From assembly GCA_026397915.1 (NCBI GenBank), contig JAPLTX010000021.1, forward strand, positions 124,001 to 188,000: a DNA stretch of 64,000 nt, given 5' to 3'. How positions within the stretch are numbered: position 1 is the first letter of the stretch; each line of letters starts with the position of its first letter. This document shows positions 9,149-16,733 of the stretch, piece by piece. Both the position numbers and the translations under genes were made by a program. The DNA comes from Verrucomicrobiota bacterium. Lineage in GTDB: Bacteria > Verrucomicrobiota > Verrucomicrobiia > CAIQCK01. The notes below the pieces were generated by a model, which saw only the letters and a program-made list of their open reading frames with translations, searched no databases and had not been told where the DNA came from.

Positions 9149-9979
9149 CTACAGCGAACCTTCAATCATCTTTGTGGAATCCAAGATGAACAGAGCTCGA
9201 CTAGCCAGTCTCGCCACGTCATGCTCCCCAAATTCGCGCGCGTAGTCTAGCAAACTTTGCACAGTTTTCTCAAACGTCGGCCCTCTGGGAGTTTTTGCGT
9301 CGTCAAAGAAAGGTTTCAAAAACTCGACCGTAATTTGTCTCATCACAGCCAGCCCTTGATCTACTTGCTTCCTCATACCTGCTCGCTTGCACTCTTTCAG
9401 TCCTTCAACCAGGACTCGTATGCCTTCATCTGCCTTGTTGAGTCCGCGGATCATAAGAATGCCCTGATTGAGGAGAACCTGTGCGAGGGCGCACCTGTCT
9501 TGCAGCCGTTCGCAAACGCACTTTTGTTCGGTCAGAACTTGCCACGCTTGCGCCGCTTCACCCGTATCGGCCAACGCGGCGGCTTCGTTCCCAAGAATCG
9601 CTTGTAAGATCTGATCATTACCCCTCCGCCGCACTTCAGTCTCACACTCCCGGAGCAGTGCCAGAGCTTCAACGCTCCTTCTTTCAGCATCCAGTTGTTG
9701 TGCCTTTTTCAGTTTCTCCTGTAGGGGATCAACCTTGTGATCCATGAACAAGGACGTTGTATCGATCATCTTGTCGATGGCATCAACCTCGCCTTTTTTT
9801 TGATCATATGTGAATTTGCATCCGCATTTGGGACATTTGAAGTGAACACCGAACCCGCCCTGCAGGATTGACTGGGCAAGATTCTGGTCCTTTGGTATCA
9901 CGAAACATCCACATTTTGGACATTTGATTTTGATCCCGAAGCTCTGTGATGCGTTTGCCGATTCTTCCTTGGTGCTCAT
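9149..9979 (-). CDS. Zinc-ribbon protein with TPR-like helical repeats
   Basis: A 276-residue cytoplasmic protein. The N-terminus has two CPKCGC knuckles (near residues 20 and 49), a four-Cys zinc ribbon. The rest is alpha-helical with TPR-like patterns (ILGNEAAALADTGEAAQAW, VLLNQGILMIRGL). The phrasing resembles the TPR region of the STAND protein just upstream, from which it is separated by 24 bp. A strong AGGAGG ribosome binding site precedes the ATG. I infer it is a partner of that NTPase, perhaps a sensor or effector adaptor. I do not recognise a named family. If the STAND gene is dead because of the insertion, this gene may be transcribed only from the element or internal promoters. Confidence 0.75.
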   Translation of the reverse strand: MSTKEESANASQSFGIKIKCPKCGCFVIPKDQNLAQSILQGGFGVHFKCPKCGCKFTYDQKKGEVDAIDKMIDTTSLFMDHKVDPLQEKLKKAQQLDAERRSVEALALLRECETEVRRRGNDQILQAILGNEAAALADTGEAAQAWQVLTEQKCVCERLQDRCALAQVLLNQGILMIRGLNKADEGIRVLVEGLKECKRAGMRKQVDQGLAVMRQITVEFLKPFFDDAKTPRGPTFEKTVQSLLDYAREFGEHDVARLASRALFILDSTKMIEGSL

Positions 9980-10003
9980 TGTTTCCTCCTGTGGTGTTCC
10001 GGT

Positions 10004-11923
10004 TTATAAGTTGTTTTGTTCATGGTTGATTGTCGATGATATGTCGGCTATTTCGGAACGTGCACGATCTAGTGTTTCTAGCAAGGCGTGGAAACCGAAA
10101 TGACTCGCCAGACTGTGGGCTTCAGCCAAGAGATGTCGGGCCTCGTCTCTTCGTTCAGGGAAACCCCAGAGAAGACTTGCCTGCTTTGACAGGGACTCCA
10201 CGATCCCCTTGGGCTCCCTCATTTGGCGGCACAACTTCTCCGATTCCTTATACAAAGACATTGCCATATCCAAATCCCCTATTTCGTAGTAAACATTGCC
10301 CTGACACAAGAGAGCGCAGGCGAGACCTACCGTGTGGCCCATTTCACGATCTATTTGCTCGACGCGCTTGAGCAACTCCATTGCGCGCTTGTATTCACCC
10401 CGTCTTCGAGCAACCGCCCCTTGATTACTGAGGGATCTCGATAATCCCGCTTTGTCACCGAGGTCGTGGCAGATCCTTTCTTGTTCCTCGAGCATCGGCA
10501 CTGCCAAATCAGCCTTCCCTTGGTGGATCAGGAGAGCTGCCTGATTCCCAAGACAGTTTGCAAGATTAAACTTCCTTCCCAGTTCGCGGCAAATGCGCTC
10601 CTGTTGAGCCATCAGTAACCTCGCGGAATCAAGGTTCCCTTGATCCATCAAAACCAAGGCCTGATTGCCTAAGCATGCTTGTAGCCCTTCCTTGTTACCT
10701 AACTCCCTGCAAATAAGTTCCTGCCGTCGAAGCATTGACAGTGCGTTCTCGAGCTCGCCACGCATGTAGAGTATCACGCCCTGATTCCCGACCGAGAACA
10801 TGAGACCCTTGCGATCCCCCAATTCTTGCCAGAAGTTTTCTGCTTCCCGGTGCAGTTGAAGTGCCTGATCTAGTTCTCCCTTGTCCTTGTGAACGAGAGC
10901 CTCGTTACCTAGTGTCGTTGCCACACCAGAGATACCGCCCTTCGCCAGAAACAATTGTCTCGCCTGCCCATAAAGCGTCAGACTGGTTTCTAGATCCCCG
11001 CGAGTCCGGCTCATATCCGCTTTGAAGGACAGTGCGCCTGCCAAACCCTCCTCGTTTTGTTCGTTCCGACAATGTTCGACTATGTGTTCTGTGAGCAATA
11101 GTGCTTCATTAGAGTGACCAGCGGCATCCAAGAATTCTGACAGAGCAGCCACTTGCACTGTTGGATGCTTCTCTGGCTGATCTAGCACTGGCCGATAGGC
11201 AGCAGTTATAATAAAACCATTTTCTTCAAGCTGGGTCCAGTAAGCCTCTAAACTAAACTGATCCGCTTGCCGGAGAGTGTGAAAGAAGGCCAGATCGGAG
11301 AGCAGTGTGTAAAGCGCCGGCCACGCAGCGGCGGCGGCCAATTGCCACGGCAATTCATCGAGCAGTCGGCGACCGGTAGCGGCAGCGGCGAAATAATGCG
11401 CCAACCACAGATGGGCGGCCTGCCGGTCCTGCTCGCCGGGCAGATACCGGTGCTGGACGGCCTCGCGCAGATGGTCGTGGAAGAAACTCAGGAATCCTGA
11501 CCGGCTCACCAGCGCCTGCTCTGCTACCAGATAGAGTGGCGACCAATGCGCCCGCGGCAGCGGCTGACCGTTCGCGCCGAGCAGTTCCAGTAGTTCGGTT
11601 TCGGAAAAGCCGCGCCGCGCCGCCCACAAGCAGGTCATCGCATCCCGGACCAATCCCGGACGGTTGTGCTCGTAGTCCTGTTCGTAACGTTCGAGGATTC
11701 GTTCGTAAAGGGCGGGGACGGTCTGTGCTTCGAGGTAGTGGACGATCCGTTGGTCAAGCGTAAGAGGGTCGCCATAGACGCGCAGTTCCTCCAGCAGCGC
11801 GCGCAGGTAAAGCGGGTTGGCGGTTTGAGGCGACGATGCGATGCGCTCCACACGCGCCGGGCTGAGGGTCTTGGTGTATTGGCCGAGATAGTCCGCGATG
11901 AGTTGTTTGCGCTCGGAGGGGTC
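10004..11923 (-). pseudogene. C-terminal part of a split STAND NTPase (NTPase tail plus TPR array)
   Basis: This is the 3' part of the gene interrupted by the element at 11924-15074. Read in the frame set by the N-terminal part, it starts with LDPSERKQLIADYLGQY and runs 636 codons to a stop at 10004. An ATG at 11851 could start a shorter product. The first half is a STAND helical region. The second half (from about 11000 down) is a tandem array of about 40-residue TPRs with the recurring pattern GNQA-LL--G----A and QERICRELG. Such TPR arrays usually act as ligand sensors in signalling NTPases. Without its NTPase domain it should not be functional. The TPR part is visibly AT-richer than its surroundings. 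Confidence 0.88.
11916..11923. repeat. Target-site duplication, left copy
   Basis: GAGGGGTC directly abuts the left inverted repeat. The same octamer follows the right inverted repeat at 15075-15082. Eight bases fits the IS1 family. Confidence 0.92.
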
Positions 11924-11944
11924 GGTAGTGCCCTAATTTGAAAT
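11924..11944 (+). repeat. Left terminal inverted repeat of the IS1-like element
   Basis: 21 bases starting GGTAGTGCCC and ending TTTGAAAT, the exact reverse complement of 15054-15074. The GG start is usual for IS1-family ends. Confidence 0.95.
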
Positions 11945-11959
11945 CTGGCCGTGAAGATT

Positions 11960-12280
11960 TCACTTGCGGCGATTCCTAATCTCGCCAGCAATGGCGACCT
12001 TGACGGCTGTTTGCGGTGATTCGACTGGCGGGATTTCCAGAACGGTGACGTAGTTTCTGCGCTCGTCACGCTCGCCGTCCAAGTGCGACCACGCATAGCA
12101 CCGCTTTGCCTTTGGGTGCCCGATCAGGTCAAAGACTTCTACAACACCCTTCCAAGCGGTTTGGCCGCGAAAGACTTCATGCACTGGCACGGACTCAACC
12201 CACGTTGAACCGCACTCGTGCAATTTCCCGATCACCGCCCGAATGTCTTCGATGTATTCTTTATTCGCCACAGCGTTCAA
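11960..12280 (-). CDS. Small unknown protein at the end of the IS1-like element
   Basis: A reading frame of 106 residues beginning at a TTG codon that overlaps the 3' end of the transposase gene by 20 bp, in another frame. The product is mixed alpha/beta in character (RAVIGKLHECGSTWVESVPV, KRCYAWSHLDGERDERRNY). No family is recognised. No clear ribosome binding site precedes it; translation would depend on coupling to the transposase, whose stop lies just after this start. Because it fills the space between the transposase and the left end, it is probably a real cargo gene. The TTG start and small size keep confidence moderate. A -1 frameshift fusion to the transposase is a less likely alternative. 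Confidence 0.5.
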   Translation of the reverse strand: MNAVANKEYIEDIRAVIGKLHECGSTWVESVPVHEVFRGQTAWKGVVEVFDLIGHPKAKRCYAWSHLDGERDERRNYVTVLEIPPVESPQTAVKVAIAGEIRNRRK

Positions 12281-13088
12281 CCAATTCTTTTACCGACCAT
12301 TGACTGTCTTCTACTCCAGCTTCCATCGCCGGGGTGCAGCGGATAGCTCGGTGAGTCTTGCAGAAATTGTAGTAGGCAAAGTTCAGCGCAACCGCAGCCT
12401 CGAAATTCTCCAGCTTCTTGCTGAAAGCGTTCGTAAGCCGCGTGAGGCGGCGGCAGTGCATACGAAGCGTGTGATTCTGCTTCTCGATATGCGAGGTGCA
12501 AATCGAACTCACGCTTGGACGGCCAATAATCACGTTTTTCTCAACGCTAATAACTTCTGCTGGAGAGTATTTACCGGCAGTTGTGCCAGCGAGATCGGTC
12601 ACAGAATAGGTCTTCAATATCTGTCCATAGTCAATGGCCGTGCCGAAACCGCGCTCAATGGCTTCGGGATAGGCGTTCATTCCATCGGATGAAAGTTGAA
12701 TGCGGTTGCTCAGGCGTCCGGCAAGGTCTTCCATGAAAAGTTGCGTATGATACATGTCGCGCTTTCCAACAACGAAAGTCGGAATCAGCTTCGTGTCTGA
12801 GTCCAGCGCGATAAACGTCCAGACATCGCCATAGGCACCCGCACGCTTGGCATTCTTTTGCTTTGCCCCGACAAACCCCCAGATTTCGTCAACCTCGATC
12901 TTCCGACATTCAAGGTTACGCATCTTATCATCCATGATCTTCTTGCAAGATTCTCCAACACGCAAAGCCAAGCGGCCAATGGTGTCGCCGTGAATGCCGG
13001 TGACGCGCTCAACAGCGCGGATTGAAGACCCTTCGCAGAGCATTGAGATTGCCGCGACTTTCTTTTCGGTTTTAAGGTTGTTTGCCAT
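12261..13088 (-). CDS. IS1-family DDE transposase
   Basis: A 275-residue transposase that moves the surrounding element. The N-terminus holds a helix-turn-helix (SSIRAVERVTGIHGDTIGRL, about 21-40). The catalytic triad is visible as VDEIWGFVG (Asp67), SSDGMNAY (Asp135) and HIEKQNHTLRM (Glu202), followed by the typical RLTRLTNAFSKKLENFEAA segment of IS1-type enzymes. Unlike E. coli IS1, where InsA and InsB are joined by frameshifting, HTH and catalytic parts are in one frame here, as in many long IS1 relatives. It looks full length and intact, so the element may still be active. It is divergent from the small gene at 13173. Confidence 0.93.
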   Translation of the reverse strand: MANNLKTEKKVAAISMLCEGSSIRAVERVTGIHGDTIGRLALRVGESCKKIMDDKMRNLECRKIEVDEIWGFVGAKQKNAKRAGAYGDVWTFIALDSDTKLIPTFVVGKRDMYHTQLFMEDLAGRLSNRIQLSSDGMNAYPEAIERGFGTAIDYGQILKTYSVTDLAGTTAGKYSPAEVISVEKNVIIGRPSVSSICTSHIEKQNHTLRMHCRRLTRLTNAFSKKLENFEAAVALNFAYYNFCKTHRAIRCTPAMEAGVEDSQWSVKELVERCGE

Positions 13089-13118
13089 ATCCAGTCTTTC
13101 TTTTTGTTCTGGACTTAT

Positions 13119-13162
13119 TGTGCCACAGAAACTATATTACGTCAAATACTTTTTGTGGCACA
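13119..13162. promoter_or_regulatory. Inverted-repeat operator candidate between transposase and RHH-like gene
   Basis: TGTGCCACAGAAA (13119-13131) faces TTTTTGTGGCACA (13150-13162), matching at 12 of 13 positions. It lies between the divergent starts at 13088 and 13173. I infer binding of the 52-residue protein here and control of both genes. Confidence 0.5.
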
Positions 13163-13172
13163 TAAACACAAC

Positions 13173-13331
13173 ATGAAAACCGGCAGACCGAAGCTCCCCA
13201 AGGGAGAGGCTAGGAGCAAGATGATTCGTGCCCGCGTGACGCCTACGGAATGGAAAGTGATTGAGAAGGCTGCGGGCAGGACTGGCGTTTCGGAATGGGC
13301 GCGAAGTGTCATGCTGGCTGCAACTGGCTAA
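13173..13331 (+). CDS. Small ribbon-helix-helix-like DNA-binding protein
   Basis: A 52-residue basic protein, MKTGRPKLPKGEARSKMIRA and onward, with the pattern KMIRARVTPTEWKVIEKAAG then SEWARSVMLAA. This strand-helix-helix layout is typical of short ribbon-helix-helix proteins and MobC/antitoxin-like regulators. The ATG at 13173 starts at the GRPKLPKGEAR tail common in this group; a longer frame upstream would run through the probable operator. It is divergent from the transposase and convergent with the ParB/HNH gene, overlapping its end by 23 bp. I infer that it represses transposition or cargo expression. It is too short for a confident family call. Confidence 0.6.
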   Translation: MKTGRPKLPKGEARSKMIRARVTPTEWKVIEKAAGRTGVSEWARSVMLAATG

Positions 13332-14943
13332 ACATAGGTAATAGCTTGTCTTTTTCCATGTTGCAAAACGGGTGCTCAGGCCCGGCATTTTCGAGATTCC
13401 CTGTTCCGCCGTCCTTCTTGTCCGTTTGGTGGCCCAACTGTATTGCATTCGGATGGATCGGAGCTTTGCAGATGGCGCAACAATGAAGCTTTGTTATTCC
13501 TAGTTTCCTGAGCGCCGCATTCTTAATGGAATACGAGAAATCCGATTCAGTCGCAGAAAACTCTGTTATCTCTTGTGCCCGCAGATAATTAAACTTAGCC
13601 TTCAGTCCATCTATTACCTCGGAATCCGTTTTATTCTGCGAAGTTAAGTCCAAAATGGTTCGGTAAAGGTCTAACATCGGTTCATGGCTCTTTTCCATTG
13701 AGCCGTGCTTTAAGACCATCTGGTTAATCAGGTATCTGTGCCCAAGCAAAAACCGCTCGAATTTTTCTCGGTGCACTGTGAACCAATGAAGACGCTCGTT
13801 GTTCTCCAATTCTCGGATAAGGCTTGCTGTTGCAAGAAAGGCTGTCGGTTGAAAACGGCCCGTTGCGCTGTAGAAATAGACTGCGGAATGTAGCCCGAAA
13901 GATGGGAATTGCTTCCCCGCCATCCTGCGCGTTAGCTTTCGCACGCCATCCAGCAGTGTGATTGTTTCATTGCCGTTCGCATCGTCCGGCGGTTCCGGCT
14001 TTTCCTCTGGTTTAACCCCCTTCTGTCGCTTCGCCTTTTTCTTCGGGGGCGCAATGGTCAAATTCACGAATGCCAACAAAAGGCTGACTGCTTCAGTTGA
14101 ATAACCCCTTCCACCTATCGGCAGGTCGAGTCCAATGTGAATCGGGTTACTTAGTGGCGGCTTAAATAATAGCGAATGCACCTCTCCGCTGATATTCTCA
14201 ATCTGATTTTGAACCACGTCTGGGAATTGCCTCCAAAATTTATGTCCTGTCCCGGCGCGCACCAACGCTCTTGTGGCTATCCCGTAAGCTTTCTTGCGTG
14301 CGTCAATAAGCACCAATTCAGTCGGTGTAATAGGGGCCGCCTGCTGATTGATTTTGAAAAAAGAGTCTTCCGCCTTTTGCGATCCGCCGACAATTTCCTG
14401 AACTACTATTTGCCGTGTTAGAAGCGTAAACGCATAGCGAGCCTCTTTGGTATCGTTGAAAGTTTTGGAATCCCATGTTTTGATTGTCTGATAAGAACCT
14501 ACGGAGTTTTTTATCAATTCACGGGTTCTTTCTGCTGCTTTTTTCTGCTCCGGCGGTATGCTGTTTTTGAAAAAACTTCTGGAAAGTTCATTATCACCAT
14601 AATCGTCATGCACCCACGCGATCAAGGCACCTAGGCGGTGCGCGCCATCAATTACAAAGAGATTGCGGCTCTTTTCGTTTCGCCAGATAATAATTGAAGG
14701 AATCAAATCGCCTTCGACGAAGCACTTAACCAAATCAGCAACCTTTTCCGGCTCCCAACTGGCTGTTTCACGCTGAAATTCCGGCTTCTTGATAAACTGA
14801 AATGCCAACCCCGCCTTCTCAAACTCCAGACACTTGAATGAGATTCCAGATGGTGATTGAACATCGCGTGACGGCTGGTCAGGCATTGCGTCCCAATCTT
14901 CGCGCGGAATGATTGCATCCAAGTTGACCAAGTTGCTTGCCAT
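13309..14943 (-). CDS. ParB/DUF262-like protein with C-terminal HNH nuclease-like domain (element cargo)
   Basis: A 544-residue cytoplasmic protein. The N-terminal domain (about 45-115) has PEFQRETASWEPEKVADLVK and LFVIDGAHRLGALIAW, the ParB-fold/DUF262 signature (DGxHR) seen in GmrSD-like and related restriction proteins. The C-terminus has CCAICKAP, then LGHQTDKKDGGTGNLEN and HPFCNMEK, an HNH-like zinc finger nuclease fold. The ATG at 14943 is chosen because the next residues, NLVNLDAIIPRED, match how this family usually begins; an in-frame ATG at 14991 is possible. It fills half the element. I infer a role in cutting foreign DNA, that is defence cargo, or in competing with other mobile DNA. 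No experiment supports this here. Confidence 0.8.
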   Translation of the reverse strand: MASNLVNLDAIIPREDWDAMPDQPSRDVQSPSGISFKCLEFEKAGLAFQFIKKPEFQRETASWEPEKVADLVKCFVEGDLIPSIIIWRNEKSRNLFVIDGAHRLGALIAWVHDDYGDNELSRSFFKNSIPPEQKKAAERTRELIKNSVGSYQTIKTWDSKTFNDTKEARYAFTLLTRQIVVQEIVGGSQKAEDSFFKINQQAAPITPTELVLIDARKKAYGIATRALVRAGTGHKFWRQFPDVVQNQIENISGEVHSLLFKPPLSNPIHIGLDLPIGGRGYSTEAVSLLLAFVNLTIAPPKKKAKRQKGVKPEEKPEPPDDANGNETITLLDGVRKLTRRMAGKQFPSFGLHSAVYFYSATGRFQPTAFLATASLIRELENNERLHWFTVHREKFERFLLGHRYLINQMVLKHGSMEKSHEPMLDLYRTILDLTSQNKTDSEVIDGLKAKFNYLRAQEITEFSATESDFSYSIKNAALRKLGITKLHCCAICKAPIHPNAIQLGHQTDKKDGGTGNLENAGPEHPFCNMEKDKLLPMFSQLQPA

Positions 14944-15053
14944 AAGGTTTCCCCATAGTCCGATGCGGTTGATTTGAGTGTGAGATGTCATTTTGTTGCC
15001 CCCAAATGTGAGGTGTCAATGTCAAACTGGACAGGCCAAACCCGAAGCGCGGA

Positions 15054-15074
15054 ATTTCAAATTAGGGCACTACC
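15054..15074 (-). repeat. Right terminal inverted repeat of the IS1-like element
   Basis: 21 bases ending GGGCACTACC, a perfect inverted match to 11924-11944. Its sequence supplies the premature stop codon of the N-terminal STAND fragment at 15062. Confidence 0.95.
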
Positions 15075-15082
15075 GAGGGGTC
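15075..15082. repeat. Target-site duplication, right copy
   Basis: GAGGGGTC directly after the right inverted repeat, identical to 11916-11923. On the minus strand it encodes the DPS codons at the break. Confidence 0.92.
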
Positions 15083-15272
15083 GAGCCGTTTGACTTCCAA
15101 CGTGGGCCAGCCGCGTTTCTTCAACTCGTCGAGCGGGCGGCCCGGCAAGGTGGACAGGATCAGCCGCACGTTGGCGGGAATCACCGGCGGCAGCCAGACC
15201 AGGTCGGGTGCGCCGTCGCGATCCTTCAACTGGTTGAGGGCGTCGAGGATGAGGATGATCTTGGAAGGTCGC

Positions 15273-15297
15273 GGCGCGGAGGCCCCTCCCACATTCG
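15273..15297. repeat. Dispersed 25-bp repeat inside the STAND gene, copy 1
   Basis: GGCGCGGAGGCCCC followed by TCCCACATTCG. It matches 16374-16398 at 23 of 25 positions and is read on the minus strand as NVGGASAPR within the NTPase domain. Confidence 0.75.
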
Positions 15298-16373
15298 TTG
15301 CTGCTCCCTTGCCGCCTGCCCCTTGCCCCCTTCCCGCCTGTGCTGAGGCCATGTGGAGCCAGTTGGCGAAGGCGGCGCGCAATTCGTCGGGCTTGTCGGG
15401 AATCTCCTGCGTGATGCCGAAGCGGCGTTTGAACTCGCCCATGATCCGCCGCAGCATCGCCGCCCAGTCGGAGCTGTAAGGCGTCGCGCCGATGAAGTGC
15501 ATCAGGACGAAGGGTTTAGCCGCTGAGTCCTTTCCGTGTGTTCCGTGGTCAACCAATCTCCTCGCCCAGTTGGCCAGCAGCGCTGACTTCCCACAGCCTG
15601 ATTCACCCAACACAACCAGTCCCGCGCCGTTGTGGTCGTCGCGCACGTAAGCATCCAGCCGATCGAAGTATTCCTGCCGGCCGATATAGACCTTGGCGCG
15701 GCTGGCGGCGAAGGCTTCGTGGTCGGCGGCGTCGCGGTCGAGCGGGTCGAGCGGCACGTCGGGAAAAAGCTGGTTGATGAGCGTGGTGATATCTTCCAGC
15801 ACCAGCTTGCCGAGGGCTTCGGGACTGGGATAGTTCTCGCGCAGTGTGCAGACCTGCTCTTCGCTGGCGGCTCGAATCTTCTGTTTCAGCCTCTGTAGTT
15901 TCTCCGCGCTCTCTGTGCTCTCTGCGGTGAACTCCTGCCGTTTCTCCGCCGGGATGCTTTCCACATATCTCGGATCGCGGAAGTAGAAGTAGGCGTGGCC
16001 GTGCATCTTTTCTTCGCGCAGCACGCCGTGGATGATCTCCAGTTCGGTGACGGAAAGCTCCCGATGTTGCTCCAGCCATTGTTGGCGCTCAATGAGTTCC
16101 TCTGGAATTTCATCAGGCACCCAGCCGTAGCGTTCGCCGAGCAGGCCGATGAAGTAGGGCCGGCAGCGCTGGATTTCCTCCAGGCAGATCGGCAGCACCT
16201 TGCCCTCGGCCTTCTGCTCGTCGGTGACGCCCCAGCGCAGGTCCACCTCGCCCCAGGTGACGCCGCGCGATTCGCAGAGCTTGCGCAGTTGCGGGAAGAC
16301 GCGCTTGACCAGTTCTTCGCGCTCGGCGTGCATGTCGCGGAAGGTGGAGGAGATGAAGACGCGGATGTATCGG

Positions 16374-16398
16374 GGCGCGGAGGCCCCACCCACGTTCG
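16374..16398. repeat. Dispersed 25-bp repeat inside the STAND gene, copy 2
   Basis: GGCGCGGAGGCCCC followed by ACCCACGTTCG. It encodes NVGGASAPR at residues 14-22 of the STAND N-terminus, just before DUF4062. Confidence 0.75.
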
Positions 16399-16582
16399 AC
16401 TGCGGCCCTGCTGCGGATGTCGGTTGGTCAGGCATAGCCCGCTGGTCCTTGAACGCCGCTCGAATACACGACGGCTACGGTTGAATCAAGCATTCGTTGG
16501 GCTGCCAGAAAGATGTGACGATCCTTGCCGGATCTTGGTCGTTTTATTGTCTGAAAGTCGGAATCACTGGCAGCATGATGCG

Positions 16583-16726
16583 CGACAGATGGTCACGATC
16601 GTCGGAATACTACACGCCCCAACCCGCGGCGCCATGCTCGAAGTCACAGTTGGCGAAGCCGGCATTGTCGTCGGCTGCGGAGACGGTGGCAACTAGCGCG
16701 AGGAGAACGACGGGCAGGGATTTCAT
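16583..16726 (-). pseudogene. Decayed 5' fragment of a GH42-like hydrolase gene
   Basis: From an ATG at 16726 the minus strand reads a signal peptide (MKSLPVVLLALVATVSAA), then NAGFANCDFEHGAAGWGV, then a stop (TAG at 16610-16612), then YSDDRD. The intact gene at 5987-9001 reads TGFANCDFEQGVAGWGVWYS at the same place, so the stop replaces its Trp codon. Similarity ends after about 48 codons. The short sequence upstream of the ATG (TGGCGTT) is also shared. It lies directly downstream of the nucleoside hydrolase gene, in the same orientation. The rest of the gene is missing, perhaps displaced when the STAND module arrived. The 150 bp from 16436 to 16582 show nothing I can name. Confidence 0.85.
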
Positions 16727-16733
16727 GGTGGCG

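Larger units (their letters stand above)
11924..15074. mobile_element. IS1-like insertion element with passenger genes (3,151 bp)
   Basis: The element is bounded by perfect 21-bp inverted repeats beginning GGTAGTGCCCTAATTTGAAA and by 8-bp direct repeats GAGGGGTC. It encodes a DDE transposase of the IS1 type plus three other genes, so it is several times the size of a classic IS1 (under 1 kb). It is visibly AT-richer than the flanks. Excising it with one octamer restores a single open frame of about 1090 codons across the junction, which proves the boundaries. It therefore inserted into an intact STAND gene. The remaining genes (small unknown protein, ribbon-helix-helix-like protein, ParB/HNH protein) are cargo or regulators of the element. 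Confidence 0.93.
15062..16435 (-). pseudogene. N-terminal part of a split STAND NTPase (DUF4062 plus NTPase)
   Basis: This 457-residue open frame is truncated by the element: the last genuine residues are RLDPS and the stop lies inside the inverted repeat. DUF4062 (about 22-120) is shown by IRVFISSTFRDMHAEREEL and WGVTDEQ. An NTPase follows, with Walker A GESGCGKS (277-284) and Walker B IILILDAL (about 393-400). DUF4062-STAND-TPR proteins are thought to sense and signal in bacterial conflict or defence; that is family knowledge. An unusual insert between Walker A and B (about residues 367-390, Gly/Ala-rich then TNVGGASAPR) is encoded by a DNA repeat that also encodes residues near the start. 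With the tail removed, the fragment is probably non-functional. Confidence 0.9.

Noticed and set aside
11960..13088. Transposase made by -1 frameshifting into the downstream small frame
   Set aside because: The upstream frame already has the complete helix-turn-helix and DDE triad, and no slippery heptamer was seen near 12261-12280.
13173..14943. Toxin-antitoxin pair (RHH-like protein plus ParB/HNH protein)
   Set aside because: The genes are convergent rather than in one operon, and the large protein is far bigger than typical toxins. A regulator role fits better.
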